The position numbers were made by a program, and so were the translations under genes. A DNA stretch of 6,025 bases from Caldilineaceae bacterium (GTDB lineage Bacteria > Chloroflexota > Anaerolineae > Caldilineales > Caldilineaceae), in the NCBI GenBank assembly GCA_012032975.1, contig JAAUPU010000212.1, positions 1-6,025 of the forward strand, given 5' to 3'. Positions within the stretch are counted from its first letter, which is position 1, and each line of letters begins with the position of its first letter. The notes beneath the pieces were generated by a model, which did no database searches, was not told the DNA's origin, and worked only from the letters and a program-made list of their open reading frames with translations. Of the stretch, positions 1 to 6,025 are shown one piece after another.

Positions 1-1
1 C

Positions 2-1128
2 GAGGTCATGAGCGATCCCGGCTGGTGAATATTGGGCCAAGATCGAGACGTTGGCCGCGTCCAACACCCTGGGCGACAACATGTTCACCGACAACAAGAA
101 TTGGCAGCACAACCGCGCCGTCCACTTTGGCATACTCCAGGCGATTGACGACTTTATGGAGGCCGACGGCGTCCTGCATGACGAATGGCAGCCAGGCGTG
201 ATCGGCGCCTGCATCACCGATGGCAAGACCTACGGCCTGCCCAAGACCGGGCATCCAGCCCACGCGTACATGTGGATCAATCACAATCTCTTCGAAGAAG
301 CTGGCATCCCCATCCCGGAGACATACGGCGCGACCTGGGATCAGATCAGCGAGTGGGCCAACGCCATCGCGCAGGGCGACCCAGACCGCCGCGATGTCTA
401 CGGCTTCCACATGCCCACCAACAACATCCAGATGATCATCAATGGCATCCAGACCTTTGGCGGCTGGGCGCTCAATGAAGAGGGCACCGAGTCTACGGCC
501 AGCAGCGATGGCTGGAAAAGATTTCGTGCGCACCGGCGTCAAGTACTATTTTGACGACAAGGTCATGCCGACGGCAGCCGATCTCGGTTCGGCCGGCACA
601 GTTGGCCTCTTTGCCGCCAACAAGCTGGGCATCATGGTCAACTCGCGCGGCACCAACGCATCGGTCCGCGAGGCGGTTGGGCCGGAGGATGGCAGCGGCG
701 GCGCGTTCCCGTGGAGCGCGATCGGGCTGGCAGAAGGCCCCAACTTCAACGGATGGGGAGCCAGCCTCAACACCCATGCCGGCACCTCCCAGTCGCCCCA
801 TCCCTACGAGAGCTTCCTGCTCACCTATGCGCTCTCCGATGAGCGCTTCGCCTATCTGAACGCCAACGAGATCGGCTATCTGGTGGGCCGCACCAATGAG
901 TTGGAGGAGATTGGCCCGGCAGCGGATGACCCCTTCATCCAGTTGCAGTTTGTCCAGTACGCCAAGGGCGTTCCCTACCGCATTGGCGCCAACTTCCGCG
1001 GTCTGGAATGGGAAAAGACCATCACCAACACGACCGACCAGGTCTACCTGGGCGAGCGTGAGGCGGACGACGCGTTCTTCGATGAGCTTGAGGCGACGCT
1101 CAACGAACTACTGTCGCGCCCGATCTAA
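2..1128 (+). CDS. Sugar ABC transporter extracellular substrate-binding protein (5' partial, two frame breaks)
   Basis: This is the C-terminal part, about 370 residues, of a family 1 extracellular solute-binding protein, which captures a sugar outside the membrane and delivers it to the permeases that follow. Reading resumes in frame from codon 12-14 (AIPAGEYWAKIETLAASN), a typical early segment of these proteins. The signal peptide and perhaps 50-80 residues lie off the left edge. Typical features are the GKTYGLP strand, the YMWINHNLFEEAGI helix start and the PETYGATWDQ segment. Two breaks need correction. Near 20-28 the frame moves from EVMSDPGW (positions 2-25) to EYWAKIE. At the A run 516-519 it moves from SSDGW to KDFVRTGVKYYFDDK; removing one A restores it. 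The end is TAA at 1126-1128. The TTG at 51 is not the true start, because family-like sequence precedes it. Ligand unknown; the uxuA-like gene downstream hints at uronates or their oligomers. Confidence 0.85.
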
Positions 1129-1137
1129 GCTTCATTG

Positions 1138-1165
1138 GGGGCGTTGGCAAGCTTGCCAACGCCCC
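1138..1165. promoter_or_regulatory. Perfect 28-bp intercistronic palindrome (RNA hairpin)
   Basis: The two arms, GGGGCGTTGGCA (1138-1149) and TGCCAACGCCCC (1154-1165), pair perfectly around the four-base loop AGCT, and 1136-1137 can add two wobble pairs with 1166-1167. It starts 9 bases after the binding-protein stop and ends 13 bases before the Shine-Dalgarno of the first permease. No T run follows, so it is not a standard intrinsic terminator. Between a binding-protein gene and its permease genes, such a hairpin plausibly protects the upstream mRNA from 3' exonucleases and lowers downstream expression, as known for the malE-malF intercistronic palindromes of E. coli. A protein-binding operator is the alternative, since the DNA is also a perfect dyad. 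Confidence 0.8.
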
Positions 1166-1178
1166 TGTCGATGATGGC

Positions 1179-1186
1179 AAGGAGGT
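1179..1186 (+). promoter_or_regulatory. Strong Shine-Dalgarno for the first permease
   Basis: AAGGAGGT is a full-length match to the anti-Shine-Dalgarno of 16S rRNA. It lies nine bases before the ATG at 1196 and fixes that start. It is much stronger than the sites in front of the other genes here, which suggests efficient independent initiation after the intercistronic hairpin. Confidence 0.85.
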
Positions 1187-1195
1187 ACGCAAAGG

Positions 1196-2164
1196 ATGGC
1201 GACTCGCGCTGACCAGGCATCGATGGGCAGTGAACAGGTTGGATGGCGCTTCTGGAGACGCGGCCGCGCTACGACCAAAATGCAGCGTCGCGAGGCGATC
1301 CAGGGGTATCTTTTTATTTCGCCCTGGTTGATCGGTTTCGCACTCTTTACACTAGGCCCTATGCTTGCGTCGTTTTACTACAGCTTCACTCTGTACAACG
1401 TTCAGACATCGCCGCAGTTTATCGGTCTAGAGAACTACGTCTATGCGCTGACCAAGGATCAACTCTTCTGGACGTCGGTGAAACGCACGCTGATGTGGGC
1501 GTTGCTGACGGTGCCACTGAGCATGGTTGGCTCGCTGTTTGCGGCGATCCTGCTCAACCAGAAGCTGCGCGGTGTCTCCTTTTTTCGCACCTCTTTCTTT
1601 CTTCCCCACCTCACGCCGATCGTGGCGGCTTCCATTCTCTGGCTCTGGATCCTCCAGCCCGACATCGGCATCCTGAATAGCCTGTTGGCGATGGTCGGCA
1701 TTCGTGGTCCGGACTGGCTGCAAAGTATCCAGTGGGCGATGCCCGCGTTGGCCATGATTTCGCTCTGGGTCGGCATCGGCGGCAACAAGATGCTCATCTT
1801 CCTGGCCGGTCTGCAGGCCATCCCAGACACGCTCTATGAAGCCGCCGACATCGACGGCGCCACCGCCTGGCAGAAGCTGCTGGCCATCACCATCCCCATG
1901 ATCTCGCCGGCCATCTTCTTCAACCTGGTGTTGGGGATCATTGCCAGCTTTCAGGTCTTTGGCATGGCTTTCGTCACCACTCGCGGCGGACCAGCCTATG
2001 CCACCTATTTCTATGCGCTCCATCTCTACGAGCAGGCGTTCGTCAGCTTTTCCATGGGATATGGCAGTGCGTTGGCCTGGCTCTTCTTTGCGGCGCTGCT
2101 GCTGATGACCTTGTTCCAGCTCTGGCTGCAAAAACGTTGGGTCTACTACGAGGGCGCAGTCTGA
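1196..2164 (+). CDS. CUT1-family sugar ABC transporter permease (MalF/UgpA type)
   Basis: A 322-residue inner-membrane permease that forms half of the translocation channel of a binding-protein-dependent sugar importer. A short polar N-terminus (residues 1-36, rich in Arg) precedes six hydrophobic segments: roughly 37-64 (GYLFISPWLIGFALFTLGP, the usual first helix of MalF-type permeases), 99-121, 127-153, 178-207, 236-258 and 290-314. The cytoplasmic EAA loop, which docks on the ATPase, is at residues 215-236 (YEAADIDGA, then ITIP), with E215-A216-A217 and G221 in place. The start is the ATG following a strong Shine-Dalgarno. The length is normal and the frame is intact throughout. Its TGA overlaps the ATG of the next gene, so the two permeases are probably translationally coupled and form a heterodimer. 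The substrate cannot be deduced from the permease. Confidence 0.95.
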   Translation: MATRADQASMGSEQVGWRFWRRGRATTKMQRREAIQGYLFISPWLIGFALFTLGPMLASFYYSFTLYNVQTSPQFIGLENYVYALTKDQLFWTSVKRTLMWALLTVPLSMVGSLFAAILLNQKLRGVSFFRTSFFLPHLTPIVAASILWLWILQPDIGILNSLLAMVGIRGPDWLQSIQWAMPALAMISLWVGIGGNKMLIFLAGLQAIPDTLYEAADIDGATAWQKLLAITIPMISPAIFFNLVLGIIASFQVFGMAFVTTRGGPAYATYFYALHLYEQAFVSFSMGYGSALAWLFFAALLLMTLFQLWLQKRWVYYEGAV

Positions 2165-3063
2165 TGGCCACCATCCAACCACGCTCCACCCACTACACAC
2201 CGAGGAGCGCGACGATCATCCGCCATCTCAACCGGCTGCTGCTCTACACGCTGGCCATCGCCAGCTCGATCATGTTCCTGTTTCCCTTCTTCTGGACGGT
2301 CAGCACCTCGCTGAAGAAGCCGGTCGAACTGATCGCGTATCCGCCCACGCTGCTGCCAGAGACGCCCCAATGGTCCAACTATCTGGATATCTGGAGCGTG
2401 GGGATGGGGATGAGCTTTGGCCAGTTCTTTATGAACAGTGCGATTGTGACCGGCCTGGCGCTGATCGGCCAAGTTTTTACCGCGTTTGTCGTCGGCTATG
2501 GTTTTGCACGTTTTCGCTTTCCAGGCCGCGAGTTTCTCTTTGCCCTCTGCCTGAGCACACTGATCCTGCCGCCCCATGTGACCATCATTCCGCTCTTCGT
2601 GCTTTTCCGCAACCTGCGCTGGATCGACACCTTCCTGCCGCTGATCGTGCCCAGTTTCTTTGGCGGCGGTGCGTTTACCATCTTCCTGATCCGACAGTTC
2701 ATCATGACCCTGCCGATTGAACTGGATGAAGCCGCGCTGATGGATGGCGCGGGCCGGCTCACGATCCTGCTGCGCATTATCCTGCCCAACTCTGGCCCGG
2801 TGTTGGCGACGGTTGCGATCTTCGGCTTCATCGGCCACTGGAACCAGTTTCTGGAACCGCTGATCTTTCTGAACAGCGCGCGCAAATACACGGTGCCCCT
2901 GGGTCTCTGGTTCTTGCGCCACCAGGAAGGTCAAGCCGGGTTGCCCAACGACAATTTGCTCATGGCCGCCTCCGTCTTGGCCACCGTGCCCATCATCCTC
3001 CTCTTCTTCTTCTCCCAAAAGTATTTCGTGCGTGGCATCGCCATGAGCGGCTTGAAGGGCTAG
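2164..3063 (+). CDS. CUT1-family sugar ABC transporter permease (MalG/UgpE type)
   Basis: A 299-residue partner permease of the same importer. The start chosen is ATG 2164, which overlaps the preceding TGA by one base and has GAGGG at 2150-2154, nine bases upstream. A TTG at 2137 would add nine residues lying wholly inside the preceding gene and is less likely. The first helix is near residues 24-45 (LLLYTLAIASSIMFLFPFFW), followed by the usual WTVSTSLKKP turn. Further hydrophobic segments follow near 80-105, 116-137, 147-175, 213-232 and 268-289. The EAA loop is clear: ELDEAALMDGAGR, with E189-A190-A191 and G195, then IILP. The C-terminus FVRGIAMSGLKG is the near-universal tail of MalG-type permeases (RGI..GAVKG). 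No ATPase gene follows; the next gene starts after a 52-base gap. Confidence 0.95.
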   Translation: MATIQPRSTHYTPRSATIIRHLNRLLLYTLAIASSIMFLFPFFWTVSTSLKKPVELIAYPPTLLPETPQWSNYLDIWSVGMGMSFGQFFMNSAIVTGLALIGQVFTAFVVGYGFARFRFPGREFLFALCLSTLILPPHVTIIPLFVLFRNLRWIDTFLPLIVPSFFGGGAFTIFLIRQFIMTLPIELDEAALMDGAGRLTILLRIILPNSGPVLATVAIFGFIGHWNQFLEPLIFLNSARKYTVPLGLWFLRHQEGQAGLPNDNLLMAASVLATVPIILLFFFSQKYFVRGIAMSGLKG

Positions 3064-3115
3064 AGACCTCCCGTTTCGACAATCGACTCCATTCCAAACG
3101 AAAGACAGGCTTGTT

Positions 3116-4078
3116 ATGCGCCCGGCACTCGGCATCCACGACCTATCTGAAGAAAATCTCACCTTCGCCAAACAGATCGGCGTCACCGACCTGGTGGTGG
3201 TCAGCCCAGAGGGGTTGACCGTCGAAGGCCCTTTCTACGACTATGCCCGGCTGATCCAGCTACGCACCCGAGTCGAGAACGCGGGTCTGCGCATCGCGGC
3301 GATCCAGAACATCCCCACCAGTTGGTATAACGATATCTTGTGGGGCCGCCCTGGTCGCGATGAGCAGATCGAGAATTACATCAAAACGGTCACCAACGTC
3401 GGCAGGGCCGGCATCCCCATCCTGCACTATAACTTCCACGCCATCCGCGTCTGGCGCACAAGTCGCCATACCCGCGACCGGGGCGGCGCACTGGTGACCA
3501 GCTATGACCACAGGTTGATGGAGAACGCCCCGCCAGAGCAGGGGGTGATTGGCGAGGATGAATTGTGGGCCAACTTCGAGTATTTTCTGCCGCCGATCAT
3601 CGCCGCGGCAGAATCGGTCGGGCTGCGCATGGCGCTTCACCCGGATGACCCGCCTGTGACGCCCATCGCCGGCGCAGCCTGTCTTTTGTCGATGTGGCGT
3701 CGTTTCAGCGCGTGATCGACATGGTCCCCAGCCCTTCCAACGGTCTGCTCTTCTGCAACGGCTGTTATGCCGAGATGTTGGGGACGGGCGTCTACGATGC
3801 GATCCGCCATTTTGGCAAGCAGGGCAAGATATTCTATGTCCACTTCCGCAACGTCGCCGGTCAATCCCATGACTTCAAAGAGACCTTTATCGACAGCGGC
3901 GACATCGACATGTTCAAGGCGATGCAGGCCTACAAAGAGGTGGGCTTCGATGGCGTCATGATCCCGGATCACCTGCCGGAGATCGTCGGCGATTCACCTT
4001 TCCGCCACCGCTCCAACGCCTATGCCATCGGCCAGTATTCGCGCATTGATGGCTGCCGCAGGTTGTCTGGACGCATAG
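3116..4078 (+). CDS. uxuA: UxuA-family mannonate dehydratase (compact form, two frame breaks)
   Basis: After correcting two single-base indels the gene encodes about 321 residues of a metal-dependent TIM-barrel dehydratase. The family converts D-mannonate to 2-keto-3-deoxy-D-gluconate in hexuronate catabolism (EC 4.2.1.8). All metal-site motifs are visible: H175 in ALHPDDPP, C214 in FCNGC, H243 in VHFRN and D285 in MIPDH, plus the family signatures GRPGRDEQIENY, ETFIDSGDIDM and GDSPFRHR. The first break is the T run 3684-3687, where adding one T joins GAACL to FVDVASFQR. The second is at 4038-4039, where removing one T gives AIGQYRALMAAAGCLDA and a stop at 4076-4078 instead of a 39-residue unrelated tail. 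ATG 3116 has only a weak ribosome site (ACAGG 3105-3109). The protein is shorter than the 394 residues of E. coli UxuA, and its NF..V.W region (HYNFHAIRVWRTS, from residue 104) differs from the classical form. A relative acting on another aldonate is possible. Confidence 0.85.
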
Positions 4079-4113
4079 CTGCTGAGACTGGCGCGATTGC
4101 GGATATCATTCTC

Positions 4114-4169
4114 ATAGTGCGTGGGAGGCGGTGCGTGGAACGATCTGCGCACCACCTCCCACGCACTAT
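4114..4169. repeat. Long imperfect inverted repeat between uxuA and the MFS gene
   Basis: Arms 4114-4135 and 4148-4169 are 22 bases each and pair at 21 of 22 positions, the single mismatch being C4127 against A4156 in the hairpin. The loop is 12 bases (4136-4147). The left arm also contains two copies of GTGCGTGG (4117-4124 and 4131-4138), either of which can pair with CCACGCAC at 4159-4166. It begins 35 bases after the corrected uxuA stop and ends 31 bases before the MFS start. Only a short interrupted T stretch (GCTTTGCT) follows. It could stop transcription at the operon end, protect the uxuA mRNA, or be a member of a dispersed palindromic repeat family. Confidence 0.75.
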
Positions 4170-4186
4170 CGCTTTGCTCCCCAACG

Positions 4187-4193
4187 AAAGGTG
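4187..4193 (+). promoter_or_regulatory. Probable ribosome binding site of the MFS gene
   Basis: AAAGGTG lies seven bases before ATG 4201 and is a moderate Shine-Dalgarno match. It supports initiation at this ATG after the inverted repeat. I could not identify a -35/-10 promoter pair in the 31 bases between the repeat and the start. Confidence 0.5.
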
Positions 4194-4200
4194 AACGGAC

Positions 4201-5490
4201 ATGTCCGTCAATACTGCTCCCTCGTCGCGCTTCACAGGCGTCTTCGCACCGCTGGCCAATGTCGATTTTCGACGGCTGTTGTGCAGCAATACGCTCTGGT
4301 GGCAGGTCAGCATGATGGAGATGATCGTCATGGGTTGGCTTGCGCTGGAGATGACCAACTCGGCGTGGCAGGTCGCGCTGGTTGGCTTCTTCCGCTCCAT
4401 GCCCTTTTCTGGTCTTTGGCTTTATCTCCGGCCCCATCATCGACCGCTTTGGTCGCCGCAAGATCATCCTCGCCTGCCAGACAACTTCCATGCTCGTCTA
4501 CGTCGTCACGCCGCGCTGCTCTGGACCAATACCCTCGTCTATTGGCAGCTCTGTCTTGGCGCCGTGATCATCGGTTCCGCCTGGTCGCTGGACTGGCCGG
4601 CGCGGCGTTCCTTGTTGCCCGACTTGGTGGGCAAGGGCAACACGGTGGAAGCGATGATGCTGGAAAGCTTCGTGCAGAACGTTTCGCGCATGGCGGGGCC
4701 TTTTCTCGCCGGCGTGCTGATCGCAACCGCTGGTGCGTTGGGGTGCTATGTGGTTTTGGCGATTCTCTCGTTGGCGGCCTTGCTTTTCCTGGTGGGTCTG
4801 GCCGGTCAGCCGGTGCCACGCAACCACATGCCATCCAAAGTCTCGGCATTCCACTTGATGGGTGAAGGCCTGCGCTATGTGCGCAGCCAGGATCCGTTGT
4901 TGGGTGTCATCGTGATCACCGCAATTCTGAACGGCCTGGTCTTTTCCTATACCGCGCTGCTGCCCGTCTTTGCACGAGATATTCTAGACGTGGGGCCGAT
5001 CGGTTTGGGGCTGCTGGGGGCCGCCAGCGGGGTTGGGGCGCTGCTGGGTCTGGCCATGATCGGCAGCCTGCGCCATCGCATCAGCCGGGGCTGGATCTTC
5101 GGCGCAGGCTGCTTCTTACAGGCCATCATGATCATGTTCTTTGCAGGCTCGACGCTCTTTGTCCTCTCGCTGGTGCTGCTTGTGATTTCGGGGATCGGTC
5201 AGGCCTGTTTTGGGACGATGCAAAGCTCGATCATCCTGATCGGCGCCAGCGATGAGATGCGCAGCCGGGCCATGGGCACGTTGGTGCTGGCCATCGGTGC
5301 AGGGCCATTGGGTCGGCTGCAAACCGGTCTACTTGCAGAGGCCTTTGGCGCGCCCTTTGCGGTCGGCATCCAATCCGCACTGGCGGCTGTTCTCATCGTG
5401 GTGGTCATGGTCAAATTGCCCGGGATGCGCCGCCGCCTCGAAGTCAGCGAAGCGCCTGCACCGGTCGGACCCGTGCGTCAGACCGCGTAA
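4201..5490 (+). CDS. MFS transporter, EntS/MFS_3-like (two compensating frame breaks)
   Basis: A polytopic inner-membrane permease of the major facilitator superfamily, about 430 residues. It opens with FRRLLCSNTLWW and MEMIVMGWLALEMTNSAWQVALVG, the usual first helix and loop of the MFS_3/EntS-like group, and carries that group's PARRSLLPDLV segment. Many hydrophobic stretches follow to about residue 405, with a polar C-terminus. The uninterrupted frame is misleading: between about 4405 and 4512 it gives a polar His/Arg/Pro-rich stretch where helix 2, motif A and helix 3 should be. The +1 frame there reads LVFGFISGPIIDRFGRRK, a textbook motif A (G...D R.GRRK), then ILACQTTSMLVYVVT. One extra T in run 4405-4408 and one base missing near 4510-4513 explain this. 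The cargo is not predictable; homologues are often annotated as efflux pumps. A separate transcript or readthrough from uxuA are both possible. Confidence 0.85.
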   Translation: MSVNTAPSSRFTGVFAPLANVDFRRLLCSNTLWWQVSMMEMIVMGWLALEMTNSAWQVALVGFFRSMPFSGLWLYLRPHHRPLWSPQDHPRLPDNFHARLRRHAALLWTNTLVYWQLCLGAVIIGSAWSLDWPARRSLLPDLVGKGNTVEAMMLESFVQNVSRMAGPFLAGVLIATAGALGCYVVLAILSLAALLFLVGLAGQPVPRNHMPSKVSAFHLMGEGLRYVRSQDPLLGVIVITAILNGLVFSYTALLPVFARDILDVGPIGLGLLGAASGVGALLGLAMIGSLRHRISRGWIFGAGCFLQAIMIMFFAGSTLFVLSLVLLVISGIGQACFGTMQSSIILIGASDEMRSRAMGTLVLAIGAGPLGRLQTGLLAEAFGAPFAVGIQSALAAVLIVVVMVKLPGMRRRLEVSEAPAPVGPVRQTA

Positions 5491-6025
5491 GTGGCCACGG
5501 CCTCCTCGTCGATCTCCACCCCCAGCCCGGGTGTTTCGTCCAACAGAAAGACGCCCTCAGTCGGTTCTGGATAGCTCCTGGCGATGCGACCCTTGAGCGC
5601 GTGGCCGAGATGGGAATGTTCGAGGATCATGAAGTTGGGGATGGCAGCCGAGTAGTGGACGGAGGCAGCCACCGAGAGAATGCCGCCGCCGCCCACGTGA
5701 GGGGCAATCGGCAGGTTGTAGGCATCGCAGAGGCTGGCGATGCGCTTGCCCTCGCTCAAGCCGGTGCGGGCGATGTCGGGCATGGCCACGTCGAAGGCGC
5801 GGCCCTCGACCCATTGACGCCACTCCCAAACCGTGCGCAGCCATTCACCAGTGGCCACCTGCATATCGAGCGCCCGAGCGATCTCGGCATGACCGCGCAC
5901 ATCCTCGGGTGCGGTCGGTGCTTCCAGCCAGGTCACCCCCAGCGCCTCCAGCCCACGCCCCAGTTCGACCGCACCAGAAACATCGCGCAGCATGTGGATG
6001 TCGACCAACAGCTCGACTTCCGACC
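5478..6025 (-). CDS. Mandelate racemase-type enolase-superfamily sugar-acid dehydratase (N-terminus off window)
   Basis: The C-terminal half, about 180 residues, of an enolase-superfamily barrel that abstracts the proton alpha to a carboxylate and, in this subgroup, dehydrates aldonic acids. Three Mg ligands are visible: Asp of VDIH (codon 6000-6002), Glu of LEAP (5922-5924) and Glu of ATGEW (5844-5846), spaced 26 and 26 residues as in mandelate racemase (D195, E221, E247). The Asp-His dyad follows: Asp of MPDIAR (5775-5777), 23 residues on, and His of IAPHVGG (5697-5699). A later Glu is in LEHS (5619-5621). The His in D-x-H (5994-5996) matches the extra catalytic His of galactonate-type dehydratases, so a dehydratase is more likely than a racemase. 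The stop TGA at 5478-5480 lies inside the convergent MFS gene's end. Substrate is unknown; it may feed the same 2-keto-3-deoxy acid pool as uxuA. The reading frame is intact. Confidence 0.9.
   Translation of the reverse strand, partial: SEVELLVDIHMLRDVSGAVELGRGLEALGVTWLEAPTAPEDVRGHAEIARALDMQVATGEWLRTVWEWRQWVEGRAFDVAMPDIARTGLSEGKRIASLCDAYNLPIAPHVGGGGILSVAASVHYSAAIPNFMILEHSHLGHALKGRIARSYPEPTEGVFLLDETPGLGVEIDEEAVATYAV

Noticed and set aside
516..519. Programmed ribosomal frameshift in the binding protein
   Set aside because: There is no X XXY YYZ heptamer, and similar breaks occur in unrelated genes at other short runs, which favours sequence error.
6..542. 178-codon minus-strand open frame at the left edge
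   Set aside because: It mirrors the binding-protein frame, has no family features, and is antisense to conserved coding sequence.
1427..2200. 257-codon open frame on the minus strand opposite the first permease
   Set aside because: Same composition and reason: antisense to an intact, well-recognised permease.
2146..3186. 346-codon open frame on the minus strand opposite the second permease
   Set aside because: It is rich in Gln, Arg, Asp and His with no recognisable motif, and lies antisense to a permease with clear EAA loop and membrane segments. It is a GC-driven shadow frame.
4114..4180. Classical intrinsic terminator after uxuA
   Set aside because: The stem is strong, but the bases that follow (CGCTTTGCTCC) contain only a three-T run, so termination is unproven and the element is listed as an inverted repeat.
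3694..4194. A separate small gene downstream of the uxuA 5' half
   Set aside because: Its sequence is the continuation of the mannonate dehydratase (FCNGC, VHFRN, MIPDH), so it is the same gene split by an indel; its tail after 4040 is out of frame.
4131..4865. 244-codon plus-strand frame overlapping the MFS gene
   Set aside because: It is composed of Arg, Ala and Ser without hydrophobic periodicity or motifs, while the overlapping MFS frames carry clear family sequence.
1..6025. tRNA, rRNA, CRISPR array, insertion sequence or riboswitch
   Set aside because: No cloverleaf, spaced repeats, transposase frame or known aptamer core was seen; coding genes fill nearly the whole window and the longest gap is 122 bases.

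Overview
The window reads as part of a sugar or sugar-acid catabolic locus from a GC-rich bacterium. The family mix (a CUT1-type ABC importer without its own ATPase, a compact UxuA-like dehydratase and an enolase-superfamily sugar-acid dehydratase) and the protein style recall Chloroflexota of the Caldilineae/Anaerolineae type. That assignment is an impression, because no rRNA or marker gene is present.

Layout, left to right. (1) Positions 2-1128, + strand: the C-terminal bulk of an extracellular sugar-binding protein whose N-terminus lies off the left edge. (2) Positions 1138-1165: a perfect 28-bp palindrome in the gap before the permeases. (3) 1196-2164 and 2164-3063: two intact CUT1 membrane permeases, MalF-like then MalG-like, overlapping by one base. 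(4) 3116-4078: a UxuA-family mannonate dehydratase. (5) 4114-4169: a 22-bp-arm imperfect inverted repeat in the 122-base gap. (6) 4201-5490: a major facilitator superfamily transporter. (7) 5478-6025, - strand: the C-terminal half of a mandelate-racemase-type sugar-acid dehydratase, convergent with the transporter gene and overlapping it by 13 bases.

How the genes may work together: the binding protein and permeases would import a sugar, uronate or oligo-uronide using an ATPase encoded elsewhere. The UxuA-like enzyme would dehydrate D-mannonate or a related aldonate to a 2-keto-3-deoxy acid. The convergent enolase-superfamily enzyme would do the same chemistry on another aldonate with a different fold. 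The substrate itself cannot be read from the sequence.

The most important caution is that three of the six genes contain reading-frame breaks: near 20-28, 516-519, 3684-3687, 4038-4039, 4405-4408 and 4510-4513. Conserved family motifs continue across every break in another frame. Four of the six sit on short A or T runs, and each can be fixed by one base (the one at the left edge by one or two). This looks more like indel errors in the sequence than gene decay, and the genes are annotated here as continuous after correction. I found no clearly new biological system. The best candidates for follow-up are the two intergenic hairpins, the compact UxuA variant and the pairing of two unrelated dehydratases.
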